The notes: generated by a model not told the origin, from the letters alone. Counted from the first letter of the stretch, positions 31,803 through 41,712 are shown. The stretch is 64,000 bases of DNA from Klebsiella michiganensis (GCF_002925905.1 NZ_PRDB01000001.1:744001-808000), one strand, 5' to 3'. Numbers and translations are program-made.

Positions 31803-33746
31803 TTATTTACTCAAATCCAGCTGATAAATGGCAAAGCCGATATCGTCGGTAGCCACCTGGCGCATCGGGTATTGCGCTTTCTCTTTGATAAACGCCGCGG
31901 CCTTATCGCCTGGTGAGGTTTCAAAGCGAATATCCAGCGGTACGGTGCTGTGGATCGGCGCCAGGCGCCAGTTGTTATCCGCCGCCGGATGGATCTCGCC
32001 GTTTTTCTTCGACTCCGCGCCAATCCACGCCGCCAGCACCGAGCGGTTTTCATCCGGCGAGGCGAACGCGATATGATCCTCACCGGTGCCCTGGAATTTA
32101 CCGCCGTAAGCGCGGTAGTTATTGGTCGCGACGAGGAAAGTGGCGTTCGGATCGATTGGCTTGCCGTTAAAGGTCAGGTTTTTAATTCGCTCGGCCTGCG
32201 GATTAACGGGCTGACATTCGCCGTCATAGCGCGCCGGCTGGGTGATATCGATCTGGTAGTTCACGCCATCGATGACATCGAAGTTGTAGGTGCGAAAGCC
32301 GTCCCAGTTAATCAGCGACTGCGGCTTGCTGCTGCCGGGGTCAATCTGATTGAACTGCCCGGCGGAGCACTCCAGCCACTCTTTAACCTCTTTACCGCTG
32401 ACTTTCATCACCACCAGGGTGTTGGGATACAGGTAGAGGTCGGCGGCGTTGCGGAAGGTGAGCTGCCCTTTTTCCACTTCAACAAAGCTGGCGGGGTCAT
32501 TTTTGCGTCCGCCGACTTTAAACGGCGCGGCGGCGGAGAGTACCGGCAGTTTCGCCAGATCCGGGTCGCCCTGAATATAGTGCTCAACGTAGGCCTTCTG
32601 GGCCATATTGACCACCTGTACGGTCGGATCGTCCTGCACCAGCGCCAGATAGCTGTACATATTGTCCGAGGATTGACCAATCGGTTTGCCGACAAACTCG
32701 CGGGTGGCGTCATGGTCGGCTTTTAGTACCGCCACCATGTTGCTGTCTTCTGCCGCCAGCGATTTCTTCGCCACCGAGTCGTAGATCGGCCGCGCTTCGG
32801 CTTTCGCTGCGCTGACCTGCCATTTACCGCTGTCGTTGTTCAGAACCAGATCGACCACCCCAAGGTGATCGCCCCACATGCCCGGCATCACTGCCGGTAC
32901 GCCGTTCAGCGTACCTTTCGCGATATCTGCGCCTTTGATACCGGCAAAATCTTTGCTCGGGAAGACGGCGTGCGCGTGGCCGAACATAATGGCATCGACC
33001 CCAGGCACCTGGCTTAAATAATAAACGGAGTTCTCCGCCATGGCCTGATACGGGTCGGCGGAAAGGCCGGAGTGGGCAATGACCACCACCACGTCCGCGC
33101 CTTTCTCACGCATTTCCGGGACAAACTTGCGCGCGGTAGCGGTAATGTCATTGACGGTGACTTTGCCGCTGAGATTGGCTTTATCCCAGGTCATAATCTG
33201 CGGCGGTACGAAGCCGATATAGCCAATGCGCAGGGTCTGCGTTTTGCCGTCGCTATCCTGTACCTGGGTATCCTGAATCAGATAAGGCGTAAACATCGGT
33301 TGGCCGGTTTTGGCGTCAATAATATTGGCGTTCACGTAGGGGAATTTTGCCCCGGCCAGCGCTTTGTGCAGGAAGTCGAGCCCGTAGTTAAACTCGTGGT
33401 TGCCGAGGTTACCTACGACATAATCCAGGGTATTCATCGCCTTGTAGACCGGGTGAACATCGCCTTCTTTCAGTCCCTTCGCCGCCATATAGTCGCCCAG
33501 CGGGCTGCCCTGAATAACGTCGCCGTTATCGACCAGCACGCTGTTTTTGGCTTCCTGGCGCGCTTTCTCAATCAGGGTTGCGGTGCGCACCAGGCCAAAT
33601 TTTTCCGTGGCGCTGTCTTTGTAATAGTCAAAGTCCATCATATTACTGTGCAGATCGGTGGTTTCCATGATCCGCAAATCGACCGTCGCCGCATTTACGC
33701 TGGCGGCGATCAGCGTGGCCAGCAGCGTTGCGCTAAACTTAATCAT
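31803..33746 (-). CDS. cpdB: Periplasmic 2',3'-cyclic-nucleotide 2'-phosphodiesterase/3'-nucleotidase CpdB
   Basis: 647 residues, exactly the E. coli length. A signal peptide (cleavage after SVNA) leads into a metallophosphoesterase domain with [30 protein letters not shown] and FGHAHAVFP motifs that bind two metals. The C-terminal 5'-nucleotidase domain binds the base. The enzyme lets the cell use extracellular 2',3'-cyclic nucleotides and 3'-nucleotides. AAGGA precedes the ATG. It is divergent from cysQ. Confidence 0.97.
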   Translation of the reverse strand: MIKFSATLLATLIAASVNAATVDLRIMETTDLHSNMMDFDYYKDSATEKFGLVRTATLIEKARQEAKNSVLVDNGDVIQGSPLGDYMAAKGLKEGDVHPVYKAMNTLDYVVGNLGNHEFNYGLDFLHKALAGAKFPYVNANIIDAKTGQPMFTPYLIQDTQVQDSDGKTQTLRIGYIGFVPPQIMTWDKANLSGKVTVNDITATARKFVPEMREKGADVVVVIAHSGLSADPYQAMAENSVYYLSQVPGVDAIMFGHAHAVFPSKDFAGIKGADIAKGTLNGVPAVMPGMWGDHLGVVDLVLNNDSGKWQVSAAKAEARPIYDSVAKKSLAAEDSNMVAVLKADHDATREFVGKPIGQSSDNMYSYLALVQDDPTVQVVNMAQKAYVEHYIQGDPDLAKLPVLSAAAPFKVGGRKNDPASFVEVEKGQLTFRNAADLYLYPNTLVVMKVSGKEVKEWLECSAGQFNQIDPGSSKPQSLINWDGFRTYNFDVIDGVNYQIDITQPARYDGECQPVNPQAERIKNLTFNGKPIDPNATFLVATNNYRAYGGKFQGTGEDHIAFASPDENRSVLAAWIGAESKKNGEIHPAADNNWRLAPIHSTVPLDIRFETSPGDKAAAFIKEKAQYPMRQVATDDIGFAIYQLDLSK

Positions 33747-33937
33747 CAGTGGCGTCCTTTTTTATGAGCAATGGCACAGAAGAAAATGTATTTACATTCT
33801 GTTGCTTACAGAAATGTGAATCATGCCAGAAAAGCGGTGAAGGAAACCGCCATCGTTATCACAGATAGCGGAACTCACAATGATGCGATATAAATAAAAC
33901 AACGAGTTAACGCCACTGTAACCAGACGAGGTGGAGA

Positions 33938-34681
33938 ATGTTAGAACAAGTATGTCAGCTAGCACGGAACGCGGGCGATGCCATCATGGAAGTTTACGAT
34001 GGAAAACAGCCGATGGACGTTGCCAGCAAGAAGGACGATTCTCCGGTCACGGCCGCGGATATTGCGGCACACAAGGTGATTATCAGCGGCCTGCTGGCGC
34101 TGACGCCCGATATTCCGGTTCTGTCGGAAGAGGACCCGCCGGCCTGGGAGGTACGCCAGCACTGGCAGCGCTACTGGCTGGTGGACCCGCTGGACGGCAC
34201 CAAAGAGTTTATCAAGCGCAACGGCGAGTTTACCGTCAATATCGCCTTGATTGAAAACGGGAAGCCGATCCTTGGCGTGGTCTACGCGCCGGTGATGAAG
34301 GTGATGTACAGCGCGGAAAAGGGCAAAGCGTGGAAAGAGGAGTGCGGCGTTCGCAAGCAGATTCAGGTCCGCGATGCGCGTCCGCCGCTGGTGGTGATTA
34401 GCCGCTCCCACGGCAATGACCCGGAGCTGCAGGAGTATCTGGAGCAGCTTGGCGAACACCAGACCACCTCAATCGGTTCATCGCTGAAGTTCTGTCTGGT
34501 CGCCGAAGGGCAGGCCCAGCTTTATCCGCGCTTCGGGCCGACCTCCACCTGGGACACCGCGGCCGGTCATGCGGTCGCCAGCGCCGCCGGGGCGCACGTT
34601 CACGACTGGCAGGGGCGTACCCTTGATTACACGCCGCGTGAATCGTTCCTCAACCCCGGCTTCCGGGTCTCTATTTATTGA
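33938..34681 (+). CDS. cysQ: 3'(2'),5'-bisphosphate nucleotidase CysQ
   Basis: 247 residues (E. coli 246). An inositol-monophosphatase-fold, Mg-dependent, Li-sensitive enzyme, it removes the 3'-phosphate of PAP formed in sulfate assimilation. Metal-site motifs are [38 protein letters not shown] and [21 protein letters not shown] precedes the ATG. Its last 11 bases overlap the end of the convergent ytfJ. Confidence 0.97.
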   Translation: MLEQVCQLARNAGDAIMEVYDGKQPMDVASKKDDSPVTAADIAAHKVIISGLLALTPDIPVLSEEDPPAWEVRQHWQRYWLVDPLDGTKEFIKRNGEFTVNIALIENGKPILGVVYAPVMKVMYSAEKGKAWKEECGVRKQIQVRDARPPLVVISRSHGNDPELQEYLEQLGEHQTTSIGSSLKFCLVAEGQAQLYPRFGPTSTWDTAAGHAVASAAGAHVHDWQGRTLDYTPRESFLNPGFRVSIY

Positions 34682-35225
34682 GCAGCTTGTGCAGCAGGGC
34701 AACCACCTGCTGCACCTCTTCCTGGCTAAGCGCGCCGTCTTTAGCCCACTGTACGCGGCCATCTTTATCCAGCACCACGATGGCCGAACTCTCTTCATTA
34801 AGCTGCCACGCTTTGCGGACCACACCGTTGCTGTCGACGATAAACTGCGACCAGGGGTAGAGCTGCTTGTTGCTCTCAATACTGCTGCGGACAAACATGC
34901 CTGAACCCGGGATAGCGTCATCGGTATTGACGATTGTGGTGGTTTGATAGCGATCGTGCGGGAGCTTCGCGCTTTTAATCGCTTCAATCAGGGTCGCGTT
35001 TTTTTCTTTTGCCGACGAGCGCCCGGCAATATGCTGCACGACGTGCACTTTCCCCACCAGCTGCGCGCTATTCCAGCTTTTATAGCTAAACTTATCGTTG
35101 CTCAGTACCAGCTCCCCCCGATCCGCGACGCCGACCGGCGCAACGCGCTGACCATCGACAAAGTTATGCGCCGACGCCATCAGCGGGAACAGGAGACATG
35201 AAACGGCCAGTAATCTACGTAGGGT
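34671..35225 (-). CDS. ytfJ: Periplasmic thioredoxin-fold protein YtfJ
   Basis: 184 residues from [11 protein letters not shown], the E. coli length; a longer frame upstream lacks a suitable start. A signal peptide (cleavage after MASA) is followed by a thioredoxin-like fold with the family pattern [26 protein letters not shown] and [21 protein letters not shown], but without a CxxC active site. Function unknown. Its stop lies inside the end of the convergent cysQ. Confidence 0.92.
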   Translation of the reverse strand, partial: TLRRLLAVSCLLFPLMASAHNFVDGQRVAPVGVADRGELVLSNDKFSYKSWNSAQLVGKVHVVQHIAGRSSAKEKNATLIEAIKSAKLPHDRYQTTTIVNTDDAIPGSGMFVRSSIESNKQLYPWSQFIVDSNGVVRKAWQLNEESSAIVVLDKDGRVQWAKDGALSQEEVQQVVALLHKLLNK

Positions 35226-35550
35226 CATGGTGTTTCCTTTTATTATCTGTGCAGGTGATCCGACCACTTGGTCTGCTTTAATCATAAGTGCGATTTATGG
35301 GCATTACCCGCAATGATGGTGCCAGTTTGCGTGTTGACGCACAATTCCGTCTAAAATCGGCGACTTATACTACCTTCATCGGATGCCTGAAACGAAAACT
35401 CTGAATTATTGTCATCATAAGGTAAATAAACTTATACAAACTGGGTATCACTCAGATTCTGGACTATAGTTTCAGGGCATTAAAATTTGCGATTCCGGTA
35501 CGTGGGCTAACTGTGGCACCACAGGAGCGTAACCCTGGCAGGAGACAACA
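35226..35550. promoter_or_regulatory. Divergent ytfJ-ytfK intergenic region
   Basis: This 325-base stretch has no gene. TATAGT at 35465-35470 is a good -10 candidate for ytfK without a recognisable -35, consistent with an activator-dependent promoter. E. coli ytfK is PhoB-dependent, and TTGTCATCATAAGGTAA (about 35409-35425) is the only vaguely pho-box-like stretch. GTGTTGACGCACA at about 35332 may be part of the ytfJ promoter region. An AGGAG site precedes ytfK. Confidence 0.4.
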
Positions 35551-35757
35551 ATGAAAATTTTCCAACGCTACAACCCGCTACAAGTAGCGAAGTACGTGAA
35601 GATCCTGTTCCGTGGACGTTTGTATATCAAGGACGTTGGCGCTTTTGAGTTTGATAAGGGCAAAATCCTTATCCCGAAGGTTAAGGACAAGCTGCATTTG
35701 TCAGTGATGTCTGAAGTCAACCGCCAGGTGAGCCGTCTGCAAACAGAGATGGCATAA
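35551..35757 (+). CDS. ytfK: Stringent-response modulator YtfK (SatS)
   Basis: 68 residues, the E. coli length with only a few substitutions. It is a small basic cytosolic protein ([20 protein letters not shown]). In E. coli, YtfK promotes SpoT-dependent (p)ppGpp accumulation under phosphate and fatty-acid starvation; this is transferred by homology. GGCAGGAG precedes the ATG. It is isolated between ytfJ and the inserted sugar operon. Confidence 0.93.
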   Translation: MKIFQRYNPLQVAKYVKILFRGRLYIKDVGAFEFDKGKILIPKVKDKLHLSVMSEVNRQVSRLQTEMA

Positions 35758-35783
35758 CCTGAAAAGAGGTATGACTACACGGT

Positions 35784-35809
35784 AAAAAGGCGGCTCCCTA
35801 AGGGAGCCG
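35784..35809. terminator. Bidirectional terminator between ytfK and the GH42 operon
   Basis: The stem CGGCTCCC/GGGAGCCG (35791-35798, 35802-35809) has a three-base loop. On the minus strand it is followed by CCTTTTTACC, a good terminator for the AraC-GH42-permease operon. On the plus strand the T-tract is weak (TTGATGTTT). Confidence 0.75.
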
Positions 35810-35824
35810 TTGATGTTTCTGGAC

Positions 35825-36697
35825 CTATCCCTTCATTTCCGCATAGCGTTTACGGTACTCTCCCGGGGGAATGCCGTTATGTTTACGGAAAATGCGCGTG
35901 AAATAGACCGGGTCTCCGTAACCTACCGACAGGGCGATTTTGTTAAGCGGCAGGGAGGTGCTCTGGATCAGCCACCTCGCGCGGTTGATGCGCTGCGCCT
36001 CGCGCCAGGCGTAAACCGTTTGCCCCAGCTCATTTTTGAACAAATGCGCCAGCCGCGAAGGGGAGAGAAAAACCATCGCCGCCAGGGTCTCGATCTTCAT
36101 CTCCTGGGCAATATGTTCGTTAAGATAGTCGCACACCGCGTTAATCCGCGGGTCGTGGGCGTGGCGGTTGCTGATCGGCTGTCGCTGAAAGCAGTTCAGG
36201 ATCAGGCGCTCCAGCGCATTCATCGCCAGCGCCTCCGACAGCGGGGCGGAAGCGGAGTGGTGGCGGATAACTTCATAGAACAGATCGCGCAGACTCTGCA
36301 GCTGCTCAGGATCGTTGACCGTGGTTTTACCAATGCCGTGGGTCGTTTGATCCCATTTTAGCCAGTCTATCCAGTAGGGCCGGGGGATGAAGTAGATCCA
36401 TAAATGATCCCAGTATTCGCTGTGTTCGTCCCGTCCGTAATGGTGCGGAACGCCGGGCGGGAAGAGCAGCAGATCGTTTTCACGACACAGAAGGGAGCCG
36501 TCTCCCGCTTTCGCGCGCGCCTGGCCGCGAAGCGTCAGATTGATGATGTAACCTTTCATCCCCTGCGGGCGGTTTATGTAGTAGTCCAGCTTTGAGCCGC
36601 GGGTGATGGGGGTAAAGCCGGCGACGACCCAGGCGTTGAAGGTAAAGGTCTTCATCAATGGCGAGAAGTTCAGTAGCTCATTGATATCCAGTTCCAT
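35825..36697 (-). CDS. AraC-like regulator of the GH42/permease operon
   Basis: 290 residues, close to true AraC in length and layout: an N-terminal arm, sugar cupin (about 20-170) and two helix-turn-helix motifs (IETLAAMVFLSPSRLAHLFKNEL and LNKIALSVGYGDPVYFTRIF). Residues equivalent to the arabinose contacts of AraC are kept at a constant +5 offset: Thr29, Arg43, Tyr87, His98, Trp100 for Thr24, Arg38, Tyr82, His93, Trp95. The effector is therefore probably L-arabinose or a close pyranose. It is the last gene of a minus-strand run, 30 bases after the GH42 gene. The comparison was by eye from memory of AraC. Confidence 0.88.
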   Translation of the reverse strand: MELDINELLNFSPLMKTFTFNAWVVAGFTPITRGSKLDYYINRPQGMKGYIINLTLRGQARAKAGDGSLLCRENDLLLFPPGVPHHYGRDEHSEYWDHLWIYFIPRPYWIDWLKWDQTTHGIGKTTVNDPEQLQSLRDLFYEVIRHHSASAPLSEALAMNALERLILNCFQRQPISNRHAHDPRINAVCDYLNEHIAQEMKIETLAAMVFLSPSRLAHLFKNELGQTVYAWREAQRINRARWLIQSTSLPLNKIALSVGYGDPVYFTRIFRKHNGIPPGEYRKRYAEMKG

Positions 36698-36727
36698 CGT
36701 TTCTCCCGCCCGAGCGCCGCCGCCCGC

Positions 36728-38737
36728 TTAACTTTCGATGATAGTAAATTCCCATGCTTTGAGGCGCAACGGCTGGCCGCAGCTAACTTTTTCCCCGCTC
36801 AACAGCGCGTTGCCCGATGTCTCGCTGATAAACGCCTGCGGTTCGCCGGAGTAGTTGAACAGGAAGTGGATGCTGTTGCCGTCGCGGTTGCGCATCTTTT
36901 TGACCACCAGCGGATAGCGGTAGGCCGATGTACGTGAACGCAGATCCAGTCCTGCGGTCAGCCGATCGAACAGCTGGCTAATCAGCGTTTTCTGCGGCAG
37001 GAAGCCAACGTAAATCGCCCGACCCTGAGCGTAATCCGCCTCGGTGGCGGCGGCATAGTCGCCCCATGCCGGATGCTGATAGCGCAGTAGCGTACGGGTA
37101 CCGGCGTCCGGCGTCAGCAGCTCCATCCACAGCTCGGCCTGATTGTCTTGACGGCAATCAATGTCAGCGCTGCAGGCGCTTACCGTGGTTTCTTCCGGCA
37201 GGGTGAATTGACTGTAGCTCACGCCGCAGCTCTCGCGCAAAATTCCCGGCTGCGCGCCGCTGCGCACCTTCACGTTTTCATCGCTAAAGCCTGATTTAAA
37301 GCCGATCAGCGCTCTGCCGCCCTGCTCAATATAGCGGTTGATGCGCGTCAGCAGGCCATCATCGGCGGCGTAGAGTCCGGGTACGATCAGCGCGCGGTAG
37401 CGCGCGGTTTCCTCGTTAACGTCGTGGATAATATCGAGGCTGATATTGTGGTCGTACAGCGCATCGTGGAAGCGGCGGAAAATATCGTTATAAATATTGC
37501 CCTGCGCGTCGCCGGGACGGAACTGGTTAAGGGCGTCCATCGCCTCATTGCTTATCAGCAGCGCGACGTCGTTTTCTGCCTTCAGCTCCGCCAGCTGTGG
37601 CGACAGGCGGGAAAAGTCAGCCCCGATAGTGGTGGCCTCCTGCCAGGTCGCGTTGCGTGAGAAGTCGTGGCTTAACAGCCCCTTCCAGTAGGTCTCGAAC
37701 GCGTTATGAATCGAATGCCAGTGCCAGTAAGAGACCATTGCCGCCCCCGATGCCACGTGGCTAAAAGCCTGCAGGCGCAGCTGGCCCGGATAAGGTGTCC
37801 ACTGGGCAAAGCCCTGCGCCTGGGTTTCCAGCACGAAGTAATTCTTACCCTGCTTTAGCGAACGCGTAATGGCGCCGCCAAACGCGATTTCTCGCCCGGT
37901 CAGGTGTTTCTGGCTCGGATGATAGATATCGACTCCGGCAATATCCAGCGTCTGCGCCGCCGCAAAATGGTCAACTCGCGGCTGCACGCCGTAGGAGTAG
38001 CCGCGCCATTCAAAATCGAAGTTGTGGGTGACGAACTGATGCGGCTGGGCATATTCGCGCACGATCTCCGCCTGCCAGGCGAGATACTCCGTCACCTGCT
38101 GGCGCTGGTAGCGGGAGAACGCGCAGGCGAGGCTGGCGTTGATAGTGTTTTCGACCGGCGGAAAATCCTGCCAGCTATCGATGCGGTTGCTCCAGTAGTC
38201 CAGACCAAAATCGTTATTCAACCGGTCAAGGTCGGGGTATTTTTCCTGCAGGCTGCGTACAAAACCCTCCTGCATATGGCGGCCGATATTATCGTAATGC
38301 TTGGTTTCGTTATCCAGCTGCCAGCCAATAATCGCCGGATGGTGCTGCACGTGCGCCATTAGCGTACGGATAATCTTTTCGGCATAGCGGCGAAAGGTCG
38401 GGTTGACGATATCCATAATCTGGCGCGGGCCATATTTTTGCTGCCCGTTGACGGTAGTGACCAGAATATCCGGGTGCTTCGCCGCCAGCCAGGCCGGGAC
38501 GGCGTAGGTTGGCGTGCCGATAATCACCGCGATCCCCGCTTTATGCATGGCATTCAGCACCCGGTCGATATGGTAGAAGTTATATTCGCCCTCCCGGGGC
38601 TCCAGCGTACTCCAGGTCGATTCGGCAATCCGCACCACGTTAATGCCCGTTTCCTGCATTAAGGCGATATCTTTCGCCAGCCGATCTTCCGGCATATATT
38701 CATCGTAATAGGCCACGCCATAAAATAAATCAGACAT
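36728..38737 (-). CDS. GH42 glycosidase (beta-galactosidase or alpha-L-arabinopyranosidase)
   Basis: 669 residues, the normal GH42 length; no signal peptide, so cytosolic. An N-terminal TIM barrel (about 1-380), a class-I-amidotransferase-like trimerisation domain (about 385-600) and a small C-terminal beta domain follow in order. The acid/base Glu144 is in IIGWQLDNETKH and the nucleophile Glu304 in YFVLETQAQGF. The Trp-rich SYWHWHSIHNAFETYWKGLL stretch is typical. AAGGAGG precedes the ATG. It lies 18 bases after the LacY-like permease gene, so it should hydrolyse what that permease imports. GH42 members cleave beta-D-galactosides and, in some cases, alpha-L-arabinopyranosides. Confidence 0.93.
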   Translation of the reverse strand: MSDLFYGVAYYDEYMPEDRLAKDIALMQETGINVVRIAESTWSTLEPREGEYNFYHIDRVLNAMHKAGIAVIIGTPTYAVPAWLAAKHPDILVTTVNGQQKYGPRQIMDIVNPTFRRYAEKIIRTLMAHVQHHPAIIGWQLDNETKHYDNIGRHMQEGFVRSLQEKYPDLDRLNNDFGLDYWSNRIDSWQDFPPVENTINASLACAFSRYQRQQVTEYLAWQAEIVREYAQPHQFVTHNFDFEWRGYSYGVQPRVDHFAAAQTLDIAGVDIYHPSQKHLTGREIAFGGAITRSLKQGKNYFVLETQAQGFAQWTPYPGQLRLQAFSHVASGAAMVSYWHWHSIHNAFETYWKGLLSHDFSRNATWQEATTIGADFSRLSPQLAELKAENDVALLISNEAMDALNQFRPGDAQGNIYNDIFRRFHDALYDHNISLDIIHDVNEETARYRALIVPGLYAADDGLLTRINRYIEQGGRALIGFKSGFSDENVKVRSGAQPGILRESCGVSYSQFTLPEETTVSACSADIDCRQDNQAELWMELLTPDAGTRTLLRYQHPAWGDYAAATEADYAQGRAIYVGFLPQKTLISQLFDRLTAGLDLRSRTSAYRYPLVVKKMRNRDGNSIHFLFNYSGEPQAFISETSGNALLSGEKVSCGQPLRLKAWEFTIIES

Positions 38738-38755
38738 ACAGGTTACCTCCTTAAA

Positions 38756-39988
38756 TTAATGCGCGGGCGCCGGCTGCGGGGCAAAAGCGCGCGCTTTGTC
38801 CAGCGTAATAAATGAAATCAGCGTAAAGCACAGGGCGATACCGCCGAGCACGATATAGCTGCTGGTAAAGCCCATGCTCTGGTACATATGACCGATGCCG
38901 GTAGAAAGGAAAATAGAGCTAAAGCTTTTCGAAAACTGGAAGCCGATTAAATAAACCGTGGCCGAAAGCAGCGGGTTGAAGTTGGCAGTAATATATTTCA
39001 GCGCGGCGACGAGTAATACCGAGCTCTCAAAACCGTGCAGCAGTTTAATCAGGCTAATGGACACCGGACCGATAGCCCAGGCCGAGCCGATAATGCGCAG
39101 ACTCATAATCATTCCGCAGTACAGCAGAGCATTTTTCGGGCCGATTTTATTCACGAACCATGGGGCGAAAAACATCACTACCGCATCAAGGAAAATCTGA
39201 CCTGTGGTTAAATAGCCGAAGACTTCCGCGCCGCGCGCTTTGCTCTCAAAGAAGTGGCTGTAATAGATGGCGAACTGCTGGTCGTAGGTTTCATATACCG
39301 CGCCGACGCCGATCGTGTAGATCGCGAAGAACCAGAATTTCTTCATTTTCAGCAGCGAGGTGGCGTCGCTCAGGGTGACCGGCGAGGCTTTACTGCTGTG
39401 TATCGCGCCTTGTTTATTCGCGCTAATCTGCATTTTCCAGACAATGACCAGCAGGCATACGCCGGCACCGCTGGCCAGCCAGAAAATCATGTTCTGGTCG
39501 ATCCCGTAGAGCTTGCCTGCCGCGAAGGTGCCGATAGCCGCGCCAATGCCGCCAAACATTCTGGCGCGACCAAACTCAAAACCGGAAGCGCGGCTGACTT
39601 TATCAATGTAAGCTTCGCAAATACCGCAGCCTGCGCCGTAGGCCATGCCAATATAGATGCCGCCCGCCAGCGCCCCGAGAAAAACGTTAACTTTTAATAA
39701 TGGCGCAAAGACGTAGATCCAGTAGGGGGCAAAGAGGGTAATAATGATGGCCAGCAGCCACATCAGGTTTTTACGATAGACCAGCCTGTCGGATATAAAA
39801 CCGAATAGTGGTTGAACGCAAACGGCAATAATCGCGGTAAAGGAATAAACCAGACCGACGTCAGTGTAATTAATGCCGATGGTTTCCGTTAACCACAATG
39901 ATAAATAAGGATAGCAGCATCCCCAGCCAATAAAGAAGAACAGGAAGAACAGACAGCTTATATAGTAGTTTTTATTTGATTCTATCAT
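38756..39988 (-). CDS. LacY-family oligosaccharide:proton symporter
   Basis: 410 residues, 12 membrane segments, clearly of the LacY/RafB/CscB group (FEFGRARMFG, YDQQFA, KNALLYCGMIMSLRIIGSAW). Proton-coupling residues of LacY are kept: Arg298 (R302), His318 (H322), Glu321 (E325), with Lys315 (K319). Sugar-site Glu125 (E126) and Arg143 (R144) are kept as well. Two galactopyranoside-recognition residues are not: LacY Trp151 aligns with Ala150 and Glu269 with Ile265. The substrate may thus differ from lactose. First gene of the permease-GH42-araC run. Alignment is by eye. Confidence 0.9.
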   Translation of the reverse strand: MIESNKNYYISCLFFLFFFIGWGCCYPYLSLWLTETIGINYTDVGLVYSFTAIIAVCVQPLFGFISDRLVYRKNLMWLLAIIITLFAPYWIYVFAPLLKVNVFLGALAGGIYIGMAYGAGCGICEAYIDKVSRASGFEFGRARMFGGIGAAIGTFAAGKLYGIDQNMIFWLASGAGVCLLVIVWKMQISANKQGAIHSSKASPVTLSDATSLLKMKKFWFFAIYTIGVGAVYETYDQQFAIYYSHFFESKARGAEVFGYLTTGQIFLDAVVMFFAPWFVNKIGPKNALLYCGMIMSLRIIGSAWAIGPVSISLIKLLHGFESSVLLVAALKYITANFNPLLSATVYLIGFQFSKSFSSIFLSTGIGHMYQSMGFTSSYIVLGGIALCFTLISFITLDKARAFAPQPAPAH

Positions 39989-40084
39989 GATAACCCTCGC
40001 TTCCTTTATTCAGGAATATGATCGTGTAGACGCGAGCAAAGTTACCTTTTTGCGCAGAGGGGAGTCATGAACGTTTCGCTGTGG

Positions 40085-40101
40085 AGCAGTAAAAATCTGC
40101 T
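40085..40101 (-). promoter_or_regulatory. Candidate operator upstream of the GH42 operon
   Basis: AGCAG and CTGCT flank TAAAAAT, giving a 17-base palindrome about 100 bases upstream of the permease start. On the minus strand it reads TAGCAGATTTTTACTGC, which recalls the TAGC-T-rich start of AraC half-sites, though the spacing is not that of araI. A weak candidate only. Confidence 0.3.
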
Positions 40102-40137
40102 ATTGCCCGAGGGGCGTGAGCAGCCTCACATTCGGAC

Positions 40138-40166
40138 AATAAAAAAGGCGGATTTTCATCCGCCTT
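40138..40166 (-). terminator. Terminator of ytfL (minus strand)
   Basis: The perfect 9-bp stem AAGGCGGAT/ATCCGCCTT (40145-40153, 40158-40166) has a 4-base loop. A-run 40139-40146 reads as a T-tract on the minus strand. It lies 18 bases after the ytfL stop. Confidence 0.88.
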
Positions 40167-40184
40167 GTCGGTTCGTCAACGGTT

Positions 40185-41528
40185 TTACGCTGACTCTTTA
40201 TCGCTGTTGGCCGCATCCGGCAGCTTGGGCACCAGCACCGTCGGCTTATTGTCGATACGGGTCACCAGCAGCTGATCGATGCGGTAGTTGTCGATATCCA
40301 CCACTTCGAACTTATAGCCGGAGAATTTCACCGCGTCGGTGCGCTTGGGAATTTTACGCAGCATAAACATCATAAAGCCGCCGATGGTCTCGTAATTGCC
40401 GGACTGCGGGAAATCATCGATATCCAGCACCCGCATCACGTCGTCGATCGGCGTTCCGCCGTCAATGAGCCAGGAGTTTTCATCGCGCGCGACGATCTGC
40501 TCTTCCAGCCCCTGGCCGACGAGGTCGCCCATCAGGGTGGTCATCACGTCGTTCAGGGTGATAATCCCGACCACCAGCGCATATTCGTTCATGATCACGG
40601 CGAAGTCTTCACCGGCGGTTTTAAAGCTTTCCAGCGCTTCAGACAGCGTCAGGGTATCCGGGACAATCAGCGTATTGCGAATCTGCACGCCGCCGGTCAG
40701 CACCAGACTCTGGTTTGCCAGCACGCGGTTCAGCAGGTCTTTGGAATCAACGTAGCCGATGATGTGGTCGATATCTTCATTACAGACCAGGAACTTGGAG
40801 TGCGGATGCTCCGCGACCTTATTCTTCAGGCTCTGTTCATCTTCGTGAAGATCGAACCAGATGACGTTTTCACGCGAGGTCATCGATGAAGGCACGGTGC
40901 GCGATTCCAGTTCGAACACGTTCTCAATCAGCTCATGCTCCTGCTTACGCAGCACCCCTGCCAGCGCGCCGGCTTCCACCACGGCGTAAATATCATCGGA
41001 GGTAATGTCGTCTTTACGCACCATCGGAATTTTGAACAGGCGGAAGATATTGTTGGCCATGCCGTTAAACAACCACACCAGCGGGCGGAAGAGAAACAGG
41101 CAGAAGCGCATCGGGTTGATGATGCGTAAAGCGACGGCTTCAGGCGCGATCATACCGATGCGTTTCGGAGTCAGGTCAGCAAACAGAATGAACAGGCTGG
41201 TGACCAGGGTAAAGGAGATAATAAAGCTCAGCTGCTCGGAGAGCTCCGGGGACATATAGCGGCTAAAGAGACTATTAAACGCCGGCGAAAATGCCGCATC
41301 GCCGACGATACCGCCGAGAATCGCTACCGCGTTGAGGCCGATTTGCACCACGGTAAAGAACATCCCGGGGTTTTCCTGCATCTTCAGCACGCGTTGAGCG
41401 TTGATGTTGCCGTCATCGGCCAGCAGCTTGAGTTTGATTTTACGTGATGCGGCCAGCGAGATTTCCGATATCGAAAAGAACGCACTGACGGCTATCAGAC
41501 AAAGTATTACTAAAATACTGTTTAACAT
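40185..41528 (-). CDS. ytfL: CNNM/CorC-family inner-membrane protein YtfL (PaeA)
   Basis: 447 residues, the E. coli length. An N-terminal DUF21/CNNM transmembrane domain (about 1-190) with VVQIGLNAVAILGGIVGDAAF and ILFADLTPKRIGM is followed by two CBS motifs (about 215-330) and a CorC_HlyC C-terminal domain. Homologues in Salmonella/E. coli have been described as cadaverine/putrescine exporters (PaeA). The start has only a weak ribosome-binding site (AAGAT), as in relatives. Confidence 0.94.
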   Translation of the reverse strand: MLNSILVILCLIAVSAFFSISEISLAASRKIKLKLLADDGNINAQRVLKMQENPGMFFTVVQIGLNAVAILGGIVGDAAFSPAFNSLFSRYMSPELSEQLSFIISFTLVTSLFILFADLTPKRIGMIAPEAVALRIINPMRFCLFLFRPLVWLFNGMANNIFRLFKIPMVRKDDITSDDIYAVVEAGALAGVLRKQEHELIENVFELESRTVPSSMTSRENVIWFDLHEDEQSLKNKVAEHPHSKFLVCNEDIDHIIGYVDSKDLLNRVLANQSLVLTGGVQIRNTLIVPDTLTLSEALESFKTAGEDFAVIMNEYALVVGIITLNDVMTTLMGDLVGQGLEEQIVARDENSWLIDGGTPIDDVMRVLDIDDFPQSGNYETIGGFMMFMLRKIPKRTDAVKFSGYKFEVVDIDNYRIDQLLVTRIDNKPTVLVPKLPDAANSDKESA

Positions 41529-41712
41529 ATCTTATCTGACCGTTGAGATCAGATCCTCGGAAGGGAAGTGGATAACGCTAAGTGGAATTCACAAAAAGCC
41601 GGTCCGAAGGCTCTGGACCGGCGATAGCACGGCGTAGTATAGCGTAAGGTACTGTAAAGCCGCCAGAGCGTAAATTATTCAATCCGGCGGCCTGCCCTAC
41701 GGTGCAGCCGCA

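Noticed and set aside
31950-32726. 258-codon frame antisense to cpdB
   Set aside because: cpdB is full length and conserved; the antisense frame has no ribosome-binding site or motif.
40067-40366. 99-codon plus-strand frame across the ytfL terminator
   Set aside because: It begins after GAGGGGAGTC but runs through the terminator and the opposite strand of ytfL; the protein is not plausible.
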